Of a DNA stretch of 64,000 nucleotides, positions 53,757 to 62,503 are shown piece by piece. A model generated the notes under the pieces. It saw only the letters and a program-made list of their open reading frames with translations, was not told the origin of the DNA and ran no database searches. This DNA comes from an uncultured Polaribacter sp. (GTDB lineage Bacteria > Bacteroidota > Bacteroidia > Flavobacteriales > Flavobacteriaceae), in contig CALSME010000001.1 in the NCBI GenBank assembly GCA_943787375.1, positions 180,979 to 244,978 on the forward strand. Direction: 5' to 3'. Numbering within the stretch: position 1 is the stretch's first letter; every line of letters starts with the position of its first letter. The translations under genes and the position numbers were made by a program.

Positions 53757-54887
53757 ATGAAAATAGGGATCGTTTGTTATCCAACCTTCGGAGGTAGTGG
53801 AGTAGTAGCAACAGAATTGGGGATGGCTCTAGCCGATAAAGGGCATGAGGTTCATTTTATTACCTACAACCAACCTGTTCGATTGGATTTTATTTCTCAC
53901 AACTTGCATTTTCATGAAGTGTTGTTAGAAGAGTATCCATTGTTTCAGTATCAACCCTACGAATTAGCGCTTTCCACGAAAATGGTGGATGTTGTAGAAA
54001 AGTATCAATTGGAAGTTTTGCATGTACATTATGCGATTCCGCATGCCTATGCTGCTTTTATGGCAAAACAAATGTTGAAGGAAAAAGAGATTCATATAAA
54101 GGTAGTTACTACTTTGCATGGTACGGATATTACCCTTGTGGGGAGTCATCCTACCTATAAAACAGCAGTAGAATTTAGTATAAATAATTCGGATGTGGTT
54201 ACCGCAGTTTCTCGGAATTTAAAAGACACCACAAACCGTCTTTTTACCATTAAAAAAGAAATTAAGGTCATTTATAATTTTATTGATATTGATAAATACG
54301 AACATGCTCATAAAGAAGAATGCAAGCGAATTGCATTGGCAAAAGCTGATGAAAGAATTCTAACCCATGTAAGTAATTTTAGACCTGTAAAAAGAACTGA
54401 AGATGTTATTCGGATTTTTAACCAAGTGCAGCAAGAAATTCCTTCAAAATTATTAATGGTGGGTGACGGTCCTGAAAGAGCAAAAACAGAACAGTTAGTT
54501 CGCGAATTAGGAATTTCAAACAAAGTAATTTTTCTAGGAAATAGCAATGAGGTTGCTAAAATTTTGTGTTATTCGGATGTTTTTGTATTGCCATCAGTAA
54601 CAGAAAGTTTTGGATTGGCGGCATTGGAAGCTATGGCTGCTGGTACCGCAGTCATTTCTACAAATACAGGAGGTTTGCCTGAAGTAAATATTCACGGAAA
54701 AACAGGCTTTTTAAGTGAATTAGGCGATGTAGATGATATGGCAAAAAATGCCATTTTAATTTTAAAAGATGATGAAACGTTGCTTCAATTTAAGCAAAGT
54801 GCAAAACAACACACCAAGCAATTTGCTTTGAAAAACATTTTGCCTTTCTACGAAGCCATTTACAAATCCTGCATTGTAAAGGTTTAA
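53757..54887 (+). CDS. bshA: N-acetyl-alpha-D-glucosaminyl L-malate synthase
   Basis: 376-residue GT4 glycosyltransferase that joins UDP-GlcNAc and L-malate, the first step of bacillithiol synthesis. Characteristic N-terminus KIGIVCYPTFGGSGVVATELG, HVHYAIPHAYAA, TTLHGTDITLVGSHP and C-terminal E-x7-E motif (ESFGLAALEAMAAGTAV). Start is ATG 53757 (five codons downstream of a TTG that lies in a -7-like TAAATTTG box). Converges with aroB, overlapping by 4 bp. bshB and bshC are not in the window. Confidence 0.95.
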   Translation: MKIGIVCYPTFGGSGVVATELGMALADKGHEVHFITYNQPVRLDFISHNLHFHEVLLEEYPLFQYQPYELALSTKMVDVVEKYQLEVLHVHYAIPHAYAAFMAKQMLKEKEIHIKVVTTLHGTDITLVGSHPTYKTAVEFSINNSDVVTAVSRNLKDTTNRLFTIKKEIKVIYNFIDIDKYEHAHKEECKRIALAKADERILTHVSNFRPVKRTEDVIRIFNQVQQEIPSKLLMVGDGPERAKTEQLVRELGISNKVIFLGNSNEVAKILCYSDVFVLPSVTESFGLAALEAMAAGTAVISTNTGGLPEVNIHGKTGFLSELGDVDDMAKNAILILKDDETLLQFKQSAKQHTKQFALKNILPFYEAIYKSCIVKV

Positions 54888-55942
54888 GCGTTGTAAAAAT
54901 CCAAACTCTCAACAATCAGTTCTTCAGATACTTTACAGTCGAGTTGATGATTTTCAAAATCGTTTAATAAGACAAAATTAACCTGTCCGTTTACGTTTTT
55001 CTTATCGTGTTTTAGCAAGTCCATAATAACAGGGTAGTCTTCCGTTAGAAGTGTTGTTTTTCCATAGATGGCTGTAATAGTTTCTTTGACTTCGCTTAAT
55101 TTCTGATTTGAAAAGCCTAACAATTTCGAAGAGATATAACTTTCACACACCATTCCAATCGCAATTGCTTCTCCATGTGTGAAATTTTCTTTGTCTTCAG
55201 ATTCCAAGTAAAACGACTCAATTGCATGTCCAACCGTATGTCCGAAATTTAATACTTTTCGCAGATTTTTTTCAGTAGGATCTTGCAATACAATTTCGTT
55301 TTTTATTTCGATAGATCTAAAAATTAAGTCATTTACATATAGTTCTTTATGATGTTTAATGTGATTAAATAGTTTAAGGTCATAAGTCAATCCATATTTA
55401 ATGATTTCTGCCATTCCAGATTTCATTTCTCGGTCCGTAACCGTCGTTAAATACTCCGTATCAATCAGCACCATTTCTGGATTGGAAAACAAGCCAATTT
55501 GATTTTTTAATACACCCAAATCCACCCCCGTTTTTCCGCCAACAGAAGCATCTACCATTGACAATAAAGTGGTGGGGATGTTTACAAAATCGATTCCTCG
55601 TTTAAAAGTAGATGCCACAAAACCACCTAAATCTGTGATGACACCACCGCCTAAAGTAATCAATAAACTTTTACGATCTCCGCCAAGTTCTGTAATCGCA
55701 TTCCAAACACCAACACAAGTTTCTATGTTTTTATTGATCTCACCAGATTCAATTTCAATTACTTCAAGGGTCTTATCGGTCTCTAAATTTGGAATGAATT
55801 TAGAGTAACAATGTTCAAAAGTATTCTCATCTACTAAAATAAAAAGTGTAGAGTACTTTTTTTGAGCAATTAAAGTATTCAATTCTAGGTATGCTTGCTC
55901 TTGAAAATGAACAAGATATGTAGCTGCTTGTATGGATTTCAT
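54884..55942 (-). CDS. aroB: 3-dehydroquinate synthase
   Basis: 352-residue NAD-dependent enzyme of the shikimate pathway. NAD-binding GGGVITDLGGFVAS (about 98-111), IPTTLLSMVDASVGGKTGVDL, and metal-ligand motif LNFGHTVGHAIE (two histidines). Convergent with bshA, with stops overlapping by 4 bp, and divergent from the proline dehydrogenase. Confidence 0.96.
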   Translation of the reverse strand: MKSIQAATYLVHFQEQAYLELNTLIAQKKYSTLFILVDENTFEHCYSKFIPNLETDKTLEVIEIESGEINKNIETCVGVWNAITELGGDRKSLLITLGGGVITDLGGFVASTFKRGIDFVNIPTTLLSMVDASVGGKTGVDLGVLKNQIGLFSNPEMVLIDTEYLTTVTDREMKSGMAEIIKYGLTYDLKLFNHIKHHKELYVNDLIFRSIEIKNEIVLQDPTEKNLRKVLNFGHTVGHAIESFYLESEDKENFTHGEAIAIGMVCESYISSKLLGFSNQKLSEVKETITAIYGKTTLLTEDYPVIMDLLKHDKKNVNGQVNFVLLNDFENHQLDCKVSEELIVESLDFYNA

Positions 55943-55979
55943 ATTGATATAAATGGAACTGCAAATTAAGTAGAAATTA

Positions 55980-56010
55980 TTGAATTATTTGCAGTCTATC
56001 GCTATCTTTG
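55980..56010 (+). promoter_or_regulatory. Proline dehydrogenase promoter
   Basis: TTG (55980-55982), a 20-bp gap, then TATCTTTG (56003-56010): both Bacteroidota promoter elements at consensus spacing, 21 bp before the start codon. Confidence 0.72.
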
Positions 56011-56031
56011 TTTACATAAAATTGATGTTGA

Positions 56032-57198
56032 ATGAAATTTTTTGATAATACGGAAGTTGCCTTTAGTTTAAAATCGGATTCTGAGCTGGAACGAGCTTAC
56101 TTTCTCTTTAAGATGATTCAAAATCAGCCGATGGTGAGAATTGGTACTGCGGTTACCAATTTTGCTTTGAAAGCAAAGTTACCCGTAGAAGGGTTAATTC
56201 GTTCTACTGTCTTTGATCATTTTTGTGGAGGTGTGAATGAAGAAGATTGTCTGCCAGTTATTGATAAAATGTATACCAAAGGAAGAGTTTGTAGTGTTTT
56301 AGACTATTCTGTTGAAGGCAAGGAAGGAGAAGCAATTTTTGATGATACGATGGAGAAGATTCTTAAAATCATTAAATTTGGATATGAAAAAGAAGCCATT
56401 CCCTATGCAGTTTTTAAACCATCTGGTTTTGGTAGGTTTGGTTTGTATCAAAAAATTACAGAGAAAAAAGAATTATCAGCAGCAGAAATAACCGAGTGGA
56501 AACGTGTGAAAGAACGTTTTGACAAAGTATGTACTGTTGCCTTGGAAAAGAATGTTCCTTTGCTAATCGATGCAGAAGAAAGTTGGATGCAAGGTGCAGC
56601 AGATGATTTGTTAGAAATGTTGATGGAAACTTACAACAAAGAGAAAGCAATTGTTTTTAATACGCTGCAAATGTATCGACACGACCGAATGGACTATTTA
56701 AAAGGACTCCATGAGCGCGCGCATCATAAAGGCTTTCATATTGGAATAAAAGTGGTGAGAGGTGCGTATATGGAAAAAGAACGCCAAAGAGCAGAAGCGC
56801 ATAACTACCCGTCTCCAATTTGTGTTGATAAAGAAGCCACAGATAGTAACTATGATGCTGCTGTGCATTATATGATGGAACACAAAAACATGGCTATTTT
56901 TGCAGGAACTCATAATGAAGAAAGCTCAATGTTGGTTGTTGAATTGGCGAAAAAACATAAAATAGCCCCCAATGATGACCGTTTGTGGTTTGGACAGTTA
57001 TTTGGGATGAGTGATCATATTAGTTTTAATCTTGCAAAAGAAGGCTATAATGTCGCCAAATATCTTCCGTTTGGACCTGTAAGAGATGTGATGCCTTATT
57101 TAATAAGAAGAGCTGAGGAAAACACCTCTGTTGCTGGGCAAACTAGTAGGGAGTTAAATCTTATAAAAACAGAGCGTAAAAGAAGAAAGTTGTCATGA
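56032..57198 (+). CDS. Proline dehydrogenase
   Basis: 388-residue FAD-dependent monofunctional enzyme oxidising proline to pyrroline-5-carboxylate. TIM-barrel signatures: LIDAEESWMQGAADDL, NTLQMYRHDRMDYL, GIKVVRGAYMEKERQRA, AGTHNEESS, FGQLFGMSDHISFNLA, YLPFGPVRDVMPYLIRRAEEN. It overlaps the next ORF by 4 bp (ATGA). A separate P5C dehydrogenase would be needed and is not nearby. Confidence 0.93.
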   Translation: MKFFDNTEVAFSLKSDSELERAYFLFKMIQNQPMVRIGTAVTNFALKAKLPVEGLIRSTVFDHFCGGVNEEDCLPVIDKMYTKGRVCSVLDYSVEGKEGEAIFDDTMEKILKIIKFGYEKEAIPYAVFKPSGFGRFGLYQKITEKKELSAAEITEWKRVKERFDKVCTVALEKNVPLLIDAEESWMQGAADDLLEMLMETYNKEKAIVFNTLQMYRHDRMDYLKGLHERAHHKGFHIGIKVVRGAYMEKERQRAEAHNYPSPICVDKEATDSNYDAAVHYMMEHKNMAIFAGTHNEESSMLVVELAKKHKIAPNDDRLWFGQLFGMSDHISFNLAKEGYNVAKYLPFGPVRDVMPYLIRRAEENTSVAGQTSRELNLIKTERKRRKLS

Positions 57199-57476
57199 CA
57201 ACCTTAGAAGAAATAAAAGAACTTTTAAATAAAAATAAAACACGATTCTTAAAAGAATTGGAGGAGAGTAGGGAAGTCGTTCACTTGGTTCAAAAATCAA
57301 GAAAAACAACTTTGACCGAAGCAGAGAAAACAAAAGTGAAAGAACAATTACTGGATATCTGTAAAGCAATTCCTTCTTTTGCAGTATTTATGTTGCCAGG
57401 CGGTGCATTGCTCCTCCCTTTATTAATCAAATTAATCCCAGATATTTTGCCGTCTGCATTTCGGGAAGATTTGTAG
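57195..57476 (+). CDS. LETM1-like small membrane protein
   Basis: 93 residues. N-terminal charged helix (KFLKELEESRE-like), then KAIPSFAVFMLPGGALLLPLLIKLIPDILPSAFRE, which closely resembles the conserved LETM1 membrane motif (PF..F..P..E.LLP..L.LFP..LPS.F). It starts inside the end of the proline dehydrogenase gene (ATGA), so the two are coupled. LETM1 proteins act at membranes in cation handling; the link to proline oxidation is unexplained. Confidence 0.75.
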   Translation: MTTLEEIKELLNKNKTRFLKELEESREVVHLVQKSRKTTLTEAEKTKVKEQLLDICKAIPSFAVFMLPGGALLLPLLIKLIPDILPSAFREDL

Positions 57477-57701
57477 CTTTTTTTGAAACAGTAATTAAAG
57501 TTGGAAGCGTTCATAAATAGTCAAATTCTTGTTTTTTCACCTTTCTATTTTATTAGATCAAGTTTTCACAATGGTAGCTTCATACAAGAAATTCCAAGTA
57601 TTGCTCCCAATATCTACAATTCATTCCACTCAATTAGCATATAAATAGGTAGTTCAATCAAAATAACTTCCTAGAATTAGTATAATTTGTATGGAATCAA
57701 C

Positions 57702-57709
57702 TACTTTTG
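57702..57709 (+). promoter_or_regulatory. Promoter -7 box for typA
   Basis: TACTTTTG matches TAnnTTTG, 21 bp before the typA ATG. Confidence 0.5.
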
Positions 57710-57730
57710 CACGAAATTTAAGAATTACAA

Positions 57731-59503
57731 ATGCAACCAATCAGAAATATCGCAATTATTGCGCACGTCGATCACGGAAAAACAACATTAGTAGATAAGA
57801 TTATTGATCAAGCTAAAATATTGGACGATCGTAAAGAACGTACCGATTTATTGTTAGACAATAACGATTTAGAACGTGAAAGAGGAATTACAATTCTTTC
57901 TAAAAACGTATCTGTAACCTACAAAAACACAAAAATTAACGTCATTGATACTCCTGGTCACGCCGATTTTGGTGGAGAAGTAGAGCGCGTATTAAAAATG
58001 GCAGATGGTGTGTTACTTTTAGTAGATGCATTTGAAGGCCCAATGCCACAAACACGTTTTGTATTGGGAAAAGCTTTAGAATTAGGATTGACACCGATTG
58101 TAGTTGTTAATAAAGTTGATAAAGAAAACTGTACTCCAGATATCGTTCACGAAAAAGTGTTTGATTTAATGTTTGCCTTAGAAGCAACAGAAGAGCAATT
58201 AGACTTTACTACGATTTATGGTTCTGCAAAGAACAACTGGATGAGTACTGATTGGAAAAACGAAACAGACAACATCGTTCCTTTATTAGATGCGGTTTTA
58301 GAATCGATACCTGCAACAAAATACAACGAAGGAACCCCACAAATGCAAATTACTTCTTTAGACTTTTCTTCTTTTACAGGTAGAATTGCTATTGGACGTG
58401 TATTTAGAGGAGATTTAGAAGTAGGAAAAGACTACATGCTTTGTAAAGCAGATGGTTCTACTAAAAAAGTAAGAATTAAAGAACTTCACGTATTCGAAGG
58501 AATGGGGAAAGTTCAAGTAGAATCAGTGCCTTGTGGAGAGATTTGTGCAATTACAGGTCTTGAAGGTTTTGAAATTGGTGATACGATTGCCGATTTAGAA
58601 AATCCAGAAGCATTGCCAAGAACAGAAATTGACCAACCTACAATGAGTATGTTGTTTACGATTAACAATTCTCCATTCTTTGGTAAAGAGGGGAAATTTG
58701 TTACTTCTCGTCACATTCGTGACCGTCTGTTTAAAGAATTAGAAAAGAATTTAGCCTTAAAAGTTGAAACAACAGATTCTGAAGACAAGTTTAATGTATA
58801 CGGACGTGGTGTTTTACACTTGTCTGTATTGATTGAAACAATGCGTAGAGAAGGATATGAATTGCAAGTGGGAAGACCACAAGTAATTATTAAAATGATA
58901 GATGGTGTAAAACATGAACCCATGGAAACATTGTCGATTGATGTACCAGAAGATGTAGCTTCTAAAGCGGTAAACTTGGTTTCTTTGCGTAAAGGTGACT
59001 TATTGATTATGGAGCCTAAAGGAGATCTACAACACTTAGAATTTTCAATTCCATCTCGTGGATTGATAGGCTTAAGAAATAGAATTTTAACAGCAACAGC
59101 TGGTCAGGCAATCATAAACCATAGATTTTCTGAATACGGTCCTTACAAAGGTGACTTTACAGAAGAAGTAAAAGGAGCTATTGTCTCTTCTGCAGCTGGT
59201 AAAGCAACTGCTTATGCGTTGAACCGCTTACAAGATAGAGGACGTTTCTTTATCGATATCAATCAAGAAATTTATGTAGGTCAGGTAATTGGAGAAAACT
59301 CCAAATCTGATGAGATGGCTGTAAACTTGATCAAAGGAAAGCAATTGACTAACATGCGTAAATCGGGTACCGATGATGCAATGAAAATTGCACCAAAAAT
59401 AAATTTCTCTTTAGAAGAAAATATGGAATACATCAAAGCAGATGAATATTTAGAGGTAACTCCAGAGAACTTACGTATGCGTAAGATTGTTTTTAAAGGA
59501 TAA
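57731..59503 (+). CDS. typA: Ribosome-associated GTPase TypA/BipA
   Basis: 590-residue translational GTPase needed for 50S assembly at low temperature and stress. G1 HVDHGKTT (about 12-19), G2 region RERGITI, G3 [15 protein letters not shown]4 NKVDKE, then EF-G-like domains II, III and V and the TypA-specific C-terminal domain ([19 protein letters not shown]). Single gene with its own promoter and terminator. Confidence 0.96.
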   Translation: MQPIRNIAIIAHVDHGKTTLVDKIIDQAKILDDRKERTDLLLDNNDLERERGITILSKNVSVTYKNTKINVIDTPGHADFGGEVERVLKMADGVLLLVDAFEGPMPQTRFVLGKALELGLTPIVVVNKVDKENCTPDIVHEKVFDLMFALEATEEQLDFTTIYGSAKNNWMSTDWKNETDNIVPLLDAVLESIPATKYNEGTPQMQITSLDFSSFTGRIAIGRVFRGDLEVGKDYMLCKADGSTKKVRIKELHVFEGMGKVQVESVPCGEICAITGLEGFEIGDTIADLENPEALPRTEIDQPTMSMLFTINNSPFFGKEGKFVTSRHIRDRLFKELEKNLALKVETTDSEDKFNVYGRGVLHLSVLIETMRREGYELQVGRPQVIIKMIDGVKHEPMETLSIDVPEDVASKAVNLVSLRKGDLLIMEPKGDLQHLEFSIPSRGLIGLRNRILTATAGQAIINHRFSEYGPYKGDFTEEVKGAIVSSAAGKATAYALNRLQDRGRFFIDINQEIYVGQVIGENSKSDEMAVNLIKGKQLTNMRKSGTDDAMKIAPKINFSLEENMEYIKADEYLEVTPENLRMRKIVFKG

Positions 59504-59532
59504 GCATCTATCAGCATTGATAAAAATACAAA

Positions 59533-59560
59533 AGCTCAAGTTTTAACTTGGGCTTTTTTT
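59533..59560 (+). terminator. Terminator after typA
   Basis: AGCTCAAGT-ttta-ACTTGGGCT (one G-U) followed by T8. Confidence 0.85.
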
Positions 59561-59595
59561 TATGATTTAAGCCCCTTTTTTTTCGTTTCATTATC

Positions 59596-59603
59596 TACCT
59601 TTG
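59596..59603 (+). promoter_or_regulatory. Promoter -7 box abutting the small ORF start
   Basis: TACCTTTG (TAnnTTTG) ends 4 bp before the ATG at 59608, predicting a leaderless mRNA as for dnaB and the TrmH gene. Confidence 0.5.
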
Positions 59604-59607
59604 CAGT

Positions 59608-59985
59608 ATGAGTGAATTTAATATCCTTTTTGAAACCCTACAAAATAGTCTAATAAACAACGAGTTTGTCAAATTAACACTCAGCAAGCCACTTCGAAAA
59701 AGTGAAGGCTTGAAAAACGTATATATGCGTTTGTTTTTATTGGATGGAAAACAAATTTTTCAATTTAAATATCGACATGAAACAGAAGAGCTTTACAAGC
59801 AATTTACTTTAGCAGAAGCCTTTGTAGAAATCGAGAAATTACTGATGCAAACCTTTAGAGCAGGAACCTTATTTACGTTACGTGAAGATTTACTAATTCT
59901 AGTTTCTAAAAAGAAAATGGTTTCTTATCGAGACAATGCACCGAGTTTTAGAAACCTTTTGCCCGAGATCGCTTTGCAATCGTAG
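59608..59985 (+). CDS. Unknown small protein, resembles N-terminal domain of a flavobacterial methyltransferase
   Basis: 125 residues, soluble. FVKLTLSKPLRKSEGLKNVYMRLFLLDGKQIFQFKYRHETEELYKQF recalls the N-terminal domain of a flavobacterial class I SAM methyltransferase, in which a catalytic domain follows; here the protein stops after LLPEIALQS, so if the resemblance is real it is a stand-alone domain or a truncated gene. No remnant of the catalytic domain is visible downstream (63 bp to the kinase gene). Confidence 0.6.
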   Translation: MSEFNILFETLQNSLINNEFVKLTLSKPLRKSEGLKNVYMRLFLLDGKQIFQFKYRHETEELYKQFTLAEAFVEIEKLLMQTFRAGTLFTLREDLLILVSKKKMVSYRDNAPSFRNLLPEIALQS

Positions 59986-60048
59986 ATTCGTTTTTTTATG
60001 GTTGAATGAAAAAGAGAACCCCCTAAAAGCACTTTGAGCGCTGTAGGA

Positions 60049-61278
60049 TTAGGAAGCAACCAAAGGCAGTGTAAATGAAAATTCACTTCCATGACCAATT
60101 TCACTTCTCACACTGATAGCACCATTGTTCCTTTCAAGATATTCTCTACAAATTAATAAACCCAATCCAGATCCCTTTTCATCGAGAGTTCCTCTTGTGG
60201 TTCTGTTGGTTTTAAAACTGAATAAATCTGCTTGTTTGTCAAAGGGAATTCCAACACCATTGTCTGTAACGGTTACTTTACAATCACCACCAATCTGTTT
60301 CATATAAACGGTAACATTGCCATCTAAATAACTAAATTTCAAGGCATTTGAAATTAAATTTCTTATCACAGCTTCGAGCATTATTTTATCTACATACACA
60401 TAAAGTTGCTCTTCTACATTACATGTCAAAGAAATGTTTTTAAGTGTAGCCTCTGGAAGATGAGATTTGACTGTTTGGTCTATGATTGAGGAAAGTGGTA
60501 TTCTTTTCGGATCAAAATGTATGTATTTGCTATTTAAATTTCCATAATCCAATAAGTTATCGAGTAGTATAAGTGTTTCTTTCGCTTTTCCATGTATTAT
60601 TTTACTGTAATCTAACGTTTCTTCTAAATCTTGTTGATGCGTTACACTATCAATTAATAAATTGGAAAATCCTAAAATGGCATTGAAAGGACTTCTCAAA
60701 TCGTGTGCAATAACAGTAATAAGTCGTTCCTTTGAAATCGTAAGCTTATCTATTTCTTCTTTAGAATCAAGAAGAAATCGCTCGTTCTCTTTTTGTGCAG
60801 TTAGATCATTTAATAGAATGGCCACATCCTTTTCATTAACCTTCCAAGCATATAATTCAAAATATGTTTTTCGTGTGTCACTGTAGTTTCTATAAATGAT
60901 TGGATTTCCTATTTTTATAACTTTTTCAATGGATTTGAACCAGTAATCTTCGATGAAACCAATAATATCGGTTCCCCTTTTATCGATTACTTCTTCTCTA
61001 GTTTTCCCGATTTTACTGATAAATTTATTATTTACATTTTTGTAATAGTAGTCCACCACGATATCATTTTCATCATAAATGGGGGATATCAATTGAAACG
61101 TGCTATCTATTGAATTAAATAGTGCGGGTAGTTTATGATCTTTTTCTTTAACCTTCTCAATGTATTGTTCTTGAAGTACCGCATTTTTTTCAAGTAGCTC
61201 TTCGTATTTTTTTTTGTAATCCATGTTTAATATTTTCCTTTCCACTTGTAAAATAGGTCTAATTTTTGAATTATTCAT
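60049..61278 (-). CDS. Cytoplasmic PAS-domain sensor histidine kinase
   Basis: 409 residues without membrane segments. N-terminal coiled coil (about 20-45), PAS domain (about 50-165), HisKA with H-box VIAHDLRSPFNAILGFS (His about 192), and HATPase_c with N-box NLISNALKFS, DNGVGIPFDK and GSGLGLLICREYL. A second start (MDYKKKYEEL, 61224) is plausible because the first 18 residues look non-conserved. No response regulator is adjacent. Divergent from the his operon. Confidence 0.9.
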   Translation of the reverse strand: MNNSKIRPILQVERKILNMDYKKKYEELLEKNAVLQEQYIEKVKEKDHKLPALFNSIDSTFQLISPIYDENDIVVDYYYKNVNNKFISKIGKTREEVIDKRGTDIIGFIEDYWFKSIEKVIKIGNPIIYRNYSDTRKTYFELYAWKVNEKDVAILLNDLTAQKENERFLLDSKEEIDKLTISKERLITVIAHDLRSPFNAILGFSNLLIDSVTHQQDLEETLDYSKIIHGKAKETLILLDNLLDYGNLNSKYIHFDPKRIPLSSIIDQTVKSHLPEATLKNISLTCNVEEQLYVYVDKIMLEAVIRNLISNALKFSYLDGNVTVYMKQIGGDCKVTVTDNGVGIPFDKQADLFSFKTNRTTRGTLDEKGSGLGLLICREYLERNNGAISVRSEIGHGSEFSFTLPLVAS

Positions 61279-61456
61279 AAAAAAATAGCCATATTTTTAA
61301 TTTTAATAGCATACCTTATTATTATTATAATCCTAAAAATATGCGGCGCTATTTAAAAAAAAATAAAAAATTGTATTGGTAAACTTAGATATTGATAAAA
61401 GTTGCTAAAAAAATAAAAAAGAAGTATCAGATACGCTTTAAGAAAAATAAAGGCAA

Positions 61457-61464
61457 TATATTTG
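61457..61464 (+). promoter_or_regulatory. Histidine operon promoter -7 box
   Basis: TATATTTG matches TAnnTTTG, with transcription expected near 61470, shortly before the leader peptide at 61483. A TTT replaces the -33 TTG at the usual distance. Confidence 0.55.
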
Positions 61465-61482
61465 CTCCTTATTAAGAAAACA

Positions 61483-61539
61483 ATGTACTTTATTCAAAAC
61501 CATCATCATCATTTTCAAATTTGCAGTCAAGCGAACTGA
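61483..61539 (+). CDS. Histidine operon leader peptide
   Basis: An 18-codon ORF reads M-Y-F-I-Q-N-H-H-H-H-F-Q-I-C-S-Q-A-N, with four consecutive His codons (CAT x4 at 61501-61512). It sits between the his promoter box and an intrinsic terminator, before hisG. This is the classical layout of a his attenuator: when charged His-tRNA is scarce, the ribosome stalls on the His codons and prevents the terminator from forming. Too short for standard ORF calling. Confidence 0.85.
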   Translation: MYFIQNHHHHFQICSQAN

Positions 61540-61569
61540 AAATGTATTGAATAAATTCAAGATATTTAC

Positions 61570-61602
61570 AAACCCGTTTGAGACAATCAAACGGGTTTTT
61601 CT
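61570..61602 (+). terminator. his attenuator terminator
   Basis: AAACCCGTTTG (61570-61580) pairs perfectly with CAAACGGGTTT (61588-61598), followed by T residues. It lies 31 bp after the leader-peptide stop and 44 bp before hisG. A competing antiterminator was not fully resolved; TTGAAT/ATTCAA (about 61548-61560) and the CAGT/ACTG pairs around the leader end are candidate elements. Confidence 0.85.
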
Positions 61603-61645
61603 ATTTAAAAATCAAAAGGTTGCTCAGACACCAAACAAAGAAGAA

Positions 61646-62503
61646 ATGAATAAAATTAGAATTGCAGTTCAGAAATCAGGAAGATTAAATCAAGATTCCA
61701 TGCGTATTTTAAAAGAAATAGGCATTGCCATAGACAACGGTAAAGACCAATTGAAAGCAGCAGCAAGAAATTTTCCATTAGAAGTTTTTTATCTAAGAAA
61801 TGGAGATATTCCTCAATACCTGAGAGATGGGGTTGTAGATGCCGCTATTATCGGAGAAAATGTTTTGATCGAAAAAGGAAATGACATCGAATTTGTTGAG
61901 CGCTTAGGTTTTTCAAAATGCAAGGTTTCTATCGCTGTTCCAAAAAATGCAACAGCAAATGCATTGAAAGATTTGGATGGAAAACGCATTGCAACCTCCT
62001 ACCCAAACACAGTTAACAAATACTTAGCAGCAAACAAAATCAACGCGCAGTTACACACCATTAATGGTTCCGTAGAAATTGCCCCGAATATTGGTTTGGC
62101 AGATGGAATTTGTGATATCGTTTCTAGTGGAAGTACTTTGTATAAAAATGGTTTGAAAGAGATTGAGGTTTTATTTGAGTCCGAAGCAGTATTGGCGGTA
62201 TCCCCTGCAATATCTGAGGATAAAAAAGTAATTTTAGAAAAGATTCAATTTAGAATGAAAGCCGTTTTAAAAGGAAGGAATTCGAAATATGTATTGTTGA
62301 ATGCTCCCAATGACAAGCTTGCAGAAATCATCGCTATTTTACCGGGGATGAAAAGTCCTACTGTATTGCCTTTAGCAAAAGAAGGTTGGAGTTCTGTGCA
62401 TTCTGTAATTGATAAAGGCCAGTTTTGGGAAATTATAGACCTATTAAAGGCCAAAGGAGCAGAAGGAATTCTGGTATGTCCAATTGAAAATATGGTATTA
62501 TAA
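61646..62503 (+). CDS. hisG: ATP phosphoribosyltransferase, long form
   Basis: 285 residues. Start at ATG 61646 (MNKIRIAVQKSGRLNQDS); an in-frame upstream start at 61547 lies within the attenuator and would translate through its terminator, so it is rejected. Catalytic segments: DGVVDAAIIGENVL, SKCKVSIAVPK, RIATSYPNTVNKYLA, GSVEIAPNIGLADGICDIVSSGSTLYKNGL; the C-terminal ACT-like regulatory domain (about 215-285) gives histidine feedback. First enzyme of histidine synthesis. Stop overlaps hisD start (TAATG). Confidence 0.95.
   Translation: MNKIRIAVQKSGRLNQDSMRILKEIGIAIDNGKDQLKAAARNFPLEVFYLRNGDIPQYLRDGVVDAAIIGENVLIEKGNDIEFVERLGFSKCKVSIAVPKNATANALKDLDGKRIATSYPNTVNKYLAANKINAQLHTINGSVEIAPNIGLADGICDIVSSGSTLYKNGLKEIEVLFESEAVLAVSPAISEDKKVILEKIQFRMKAVLKGRNSKYVLLNAPNDKLAEIIAILPGMKSPTVLPLAKEGWSSVHSVIDKGQFWEIIDLLKAKGAEGILVCPIENMVL

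Noticed and set aside
61547..61645. N-terminal extension of hisG
   Set aside because: It would translate through the attenuator terminator and lacks homology to HisG; the start at 61646 matches the family.
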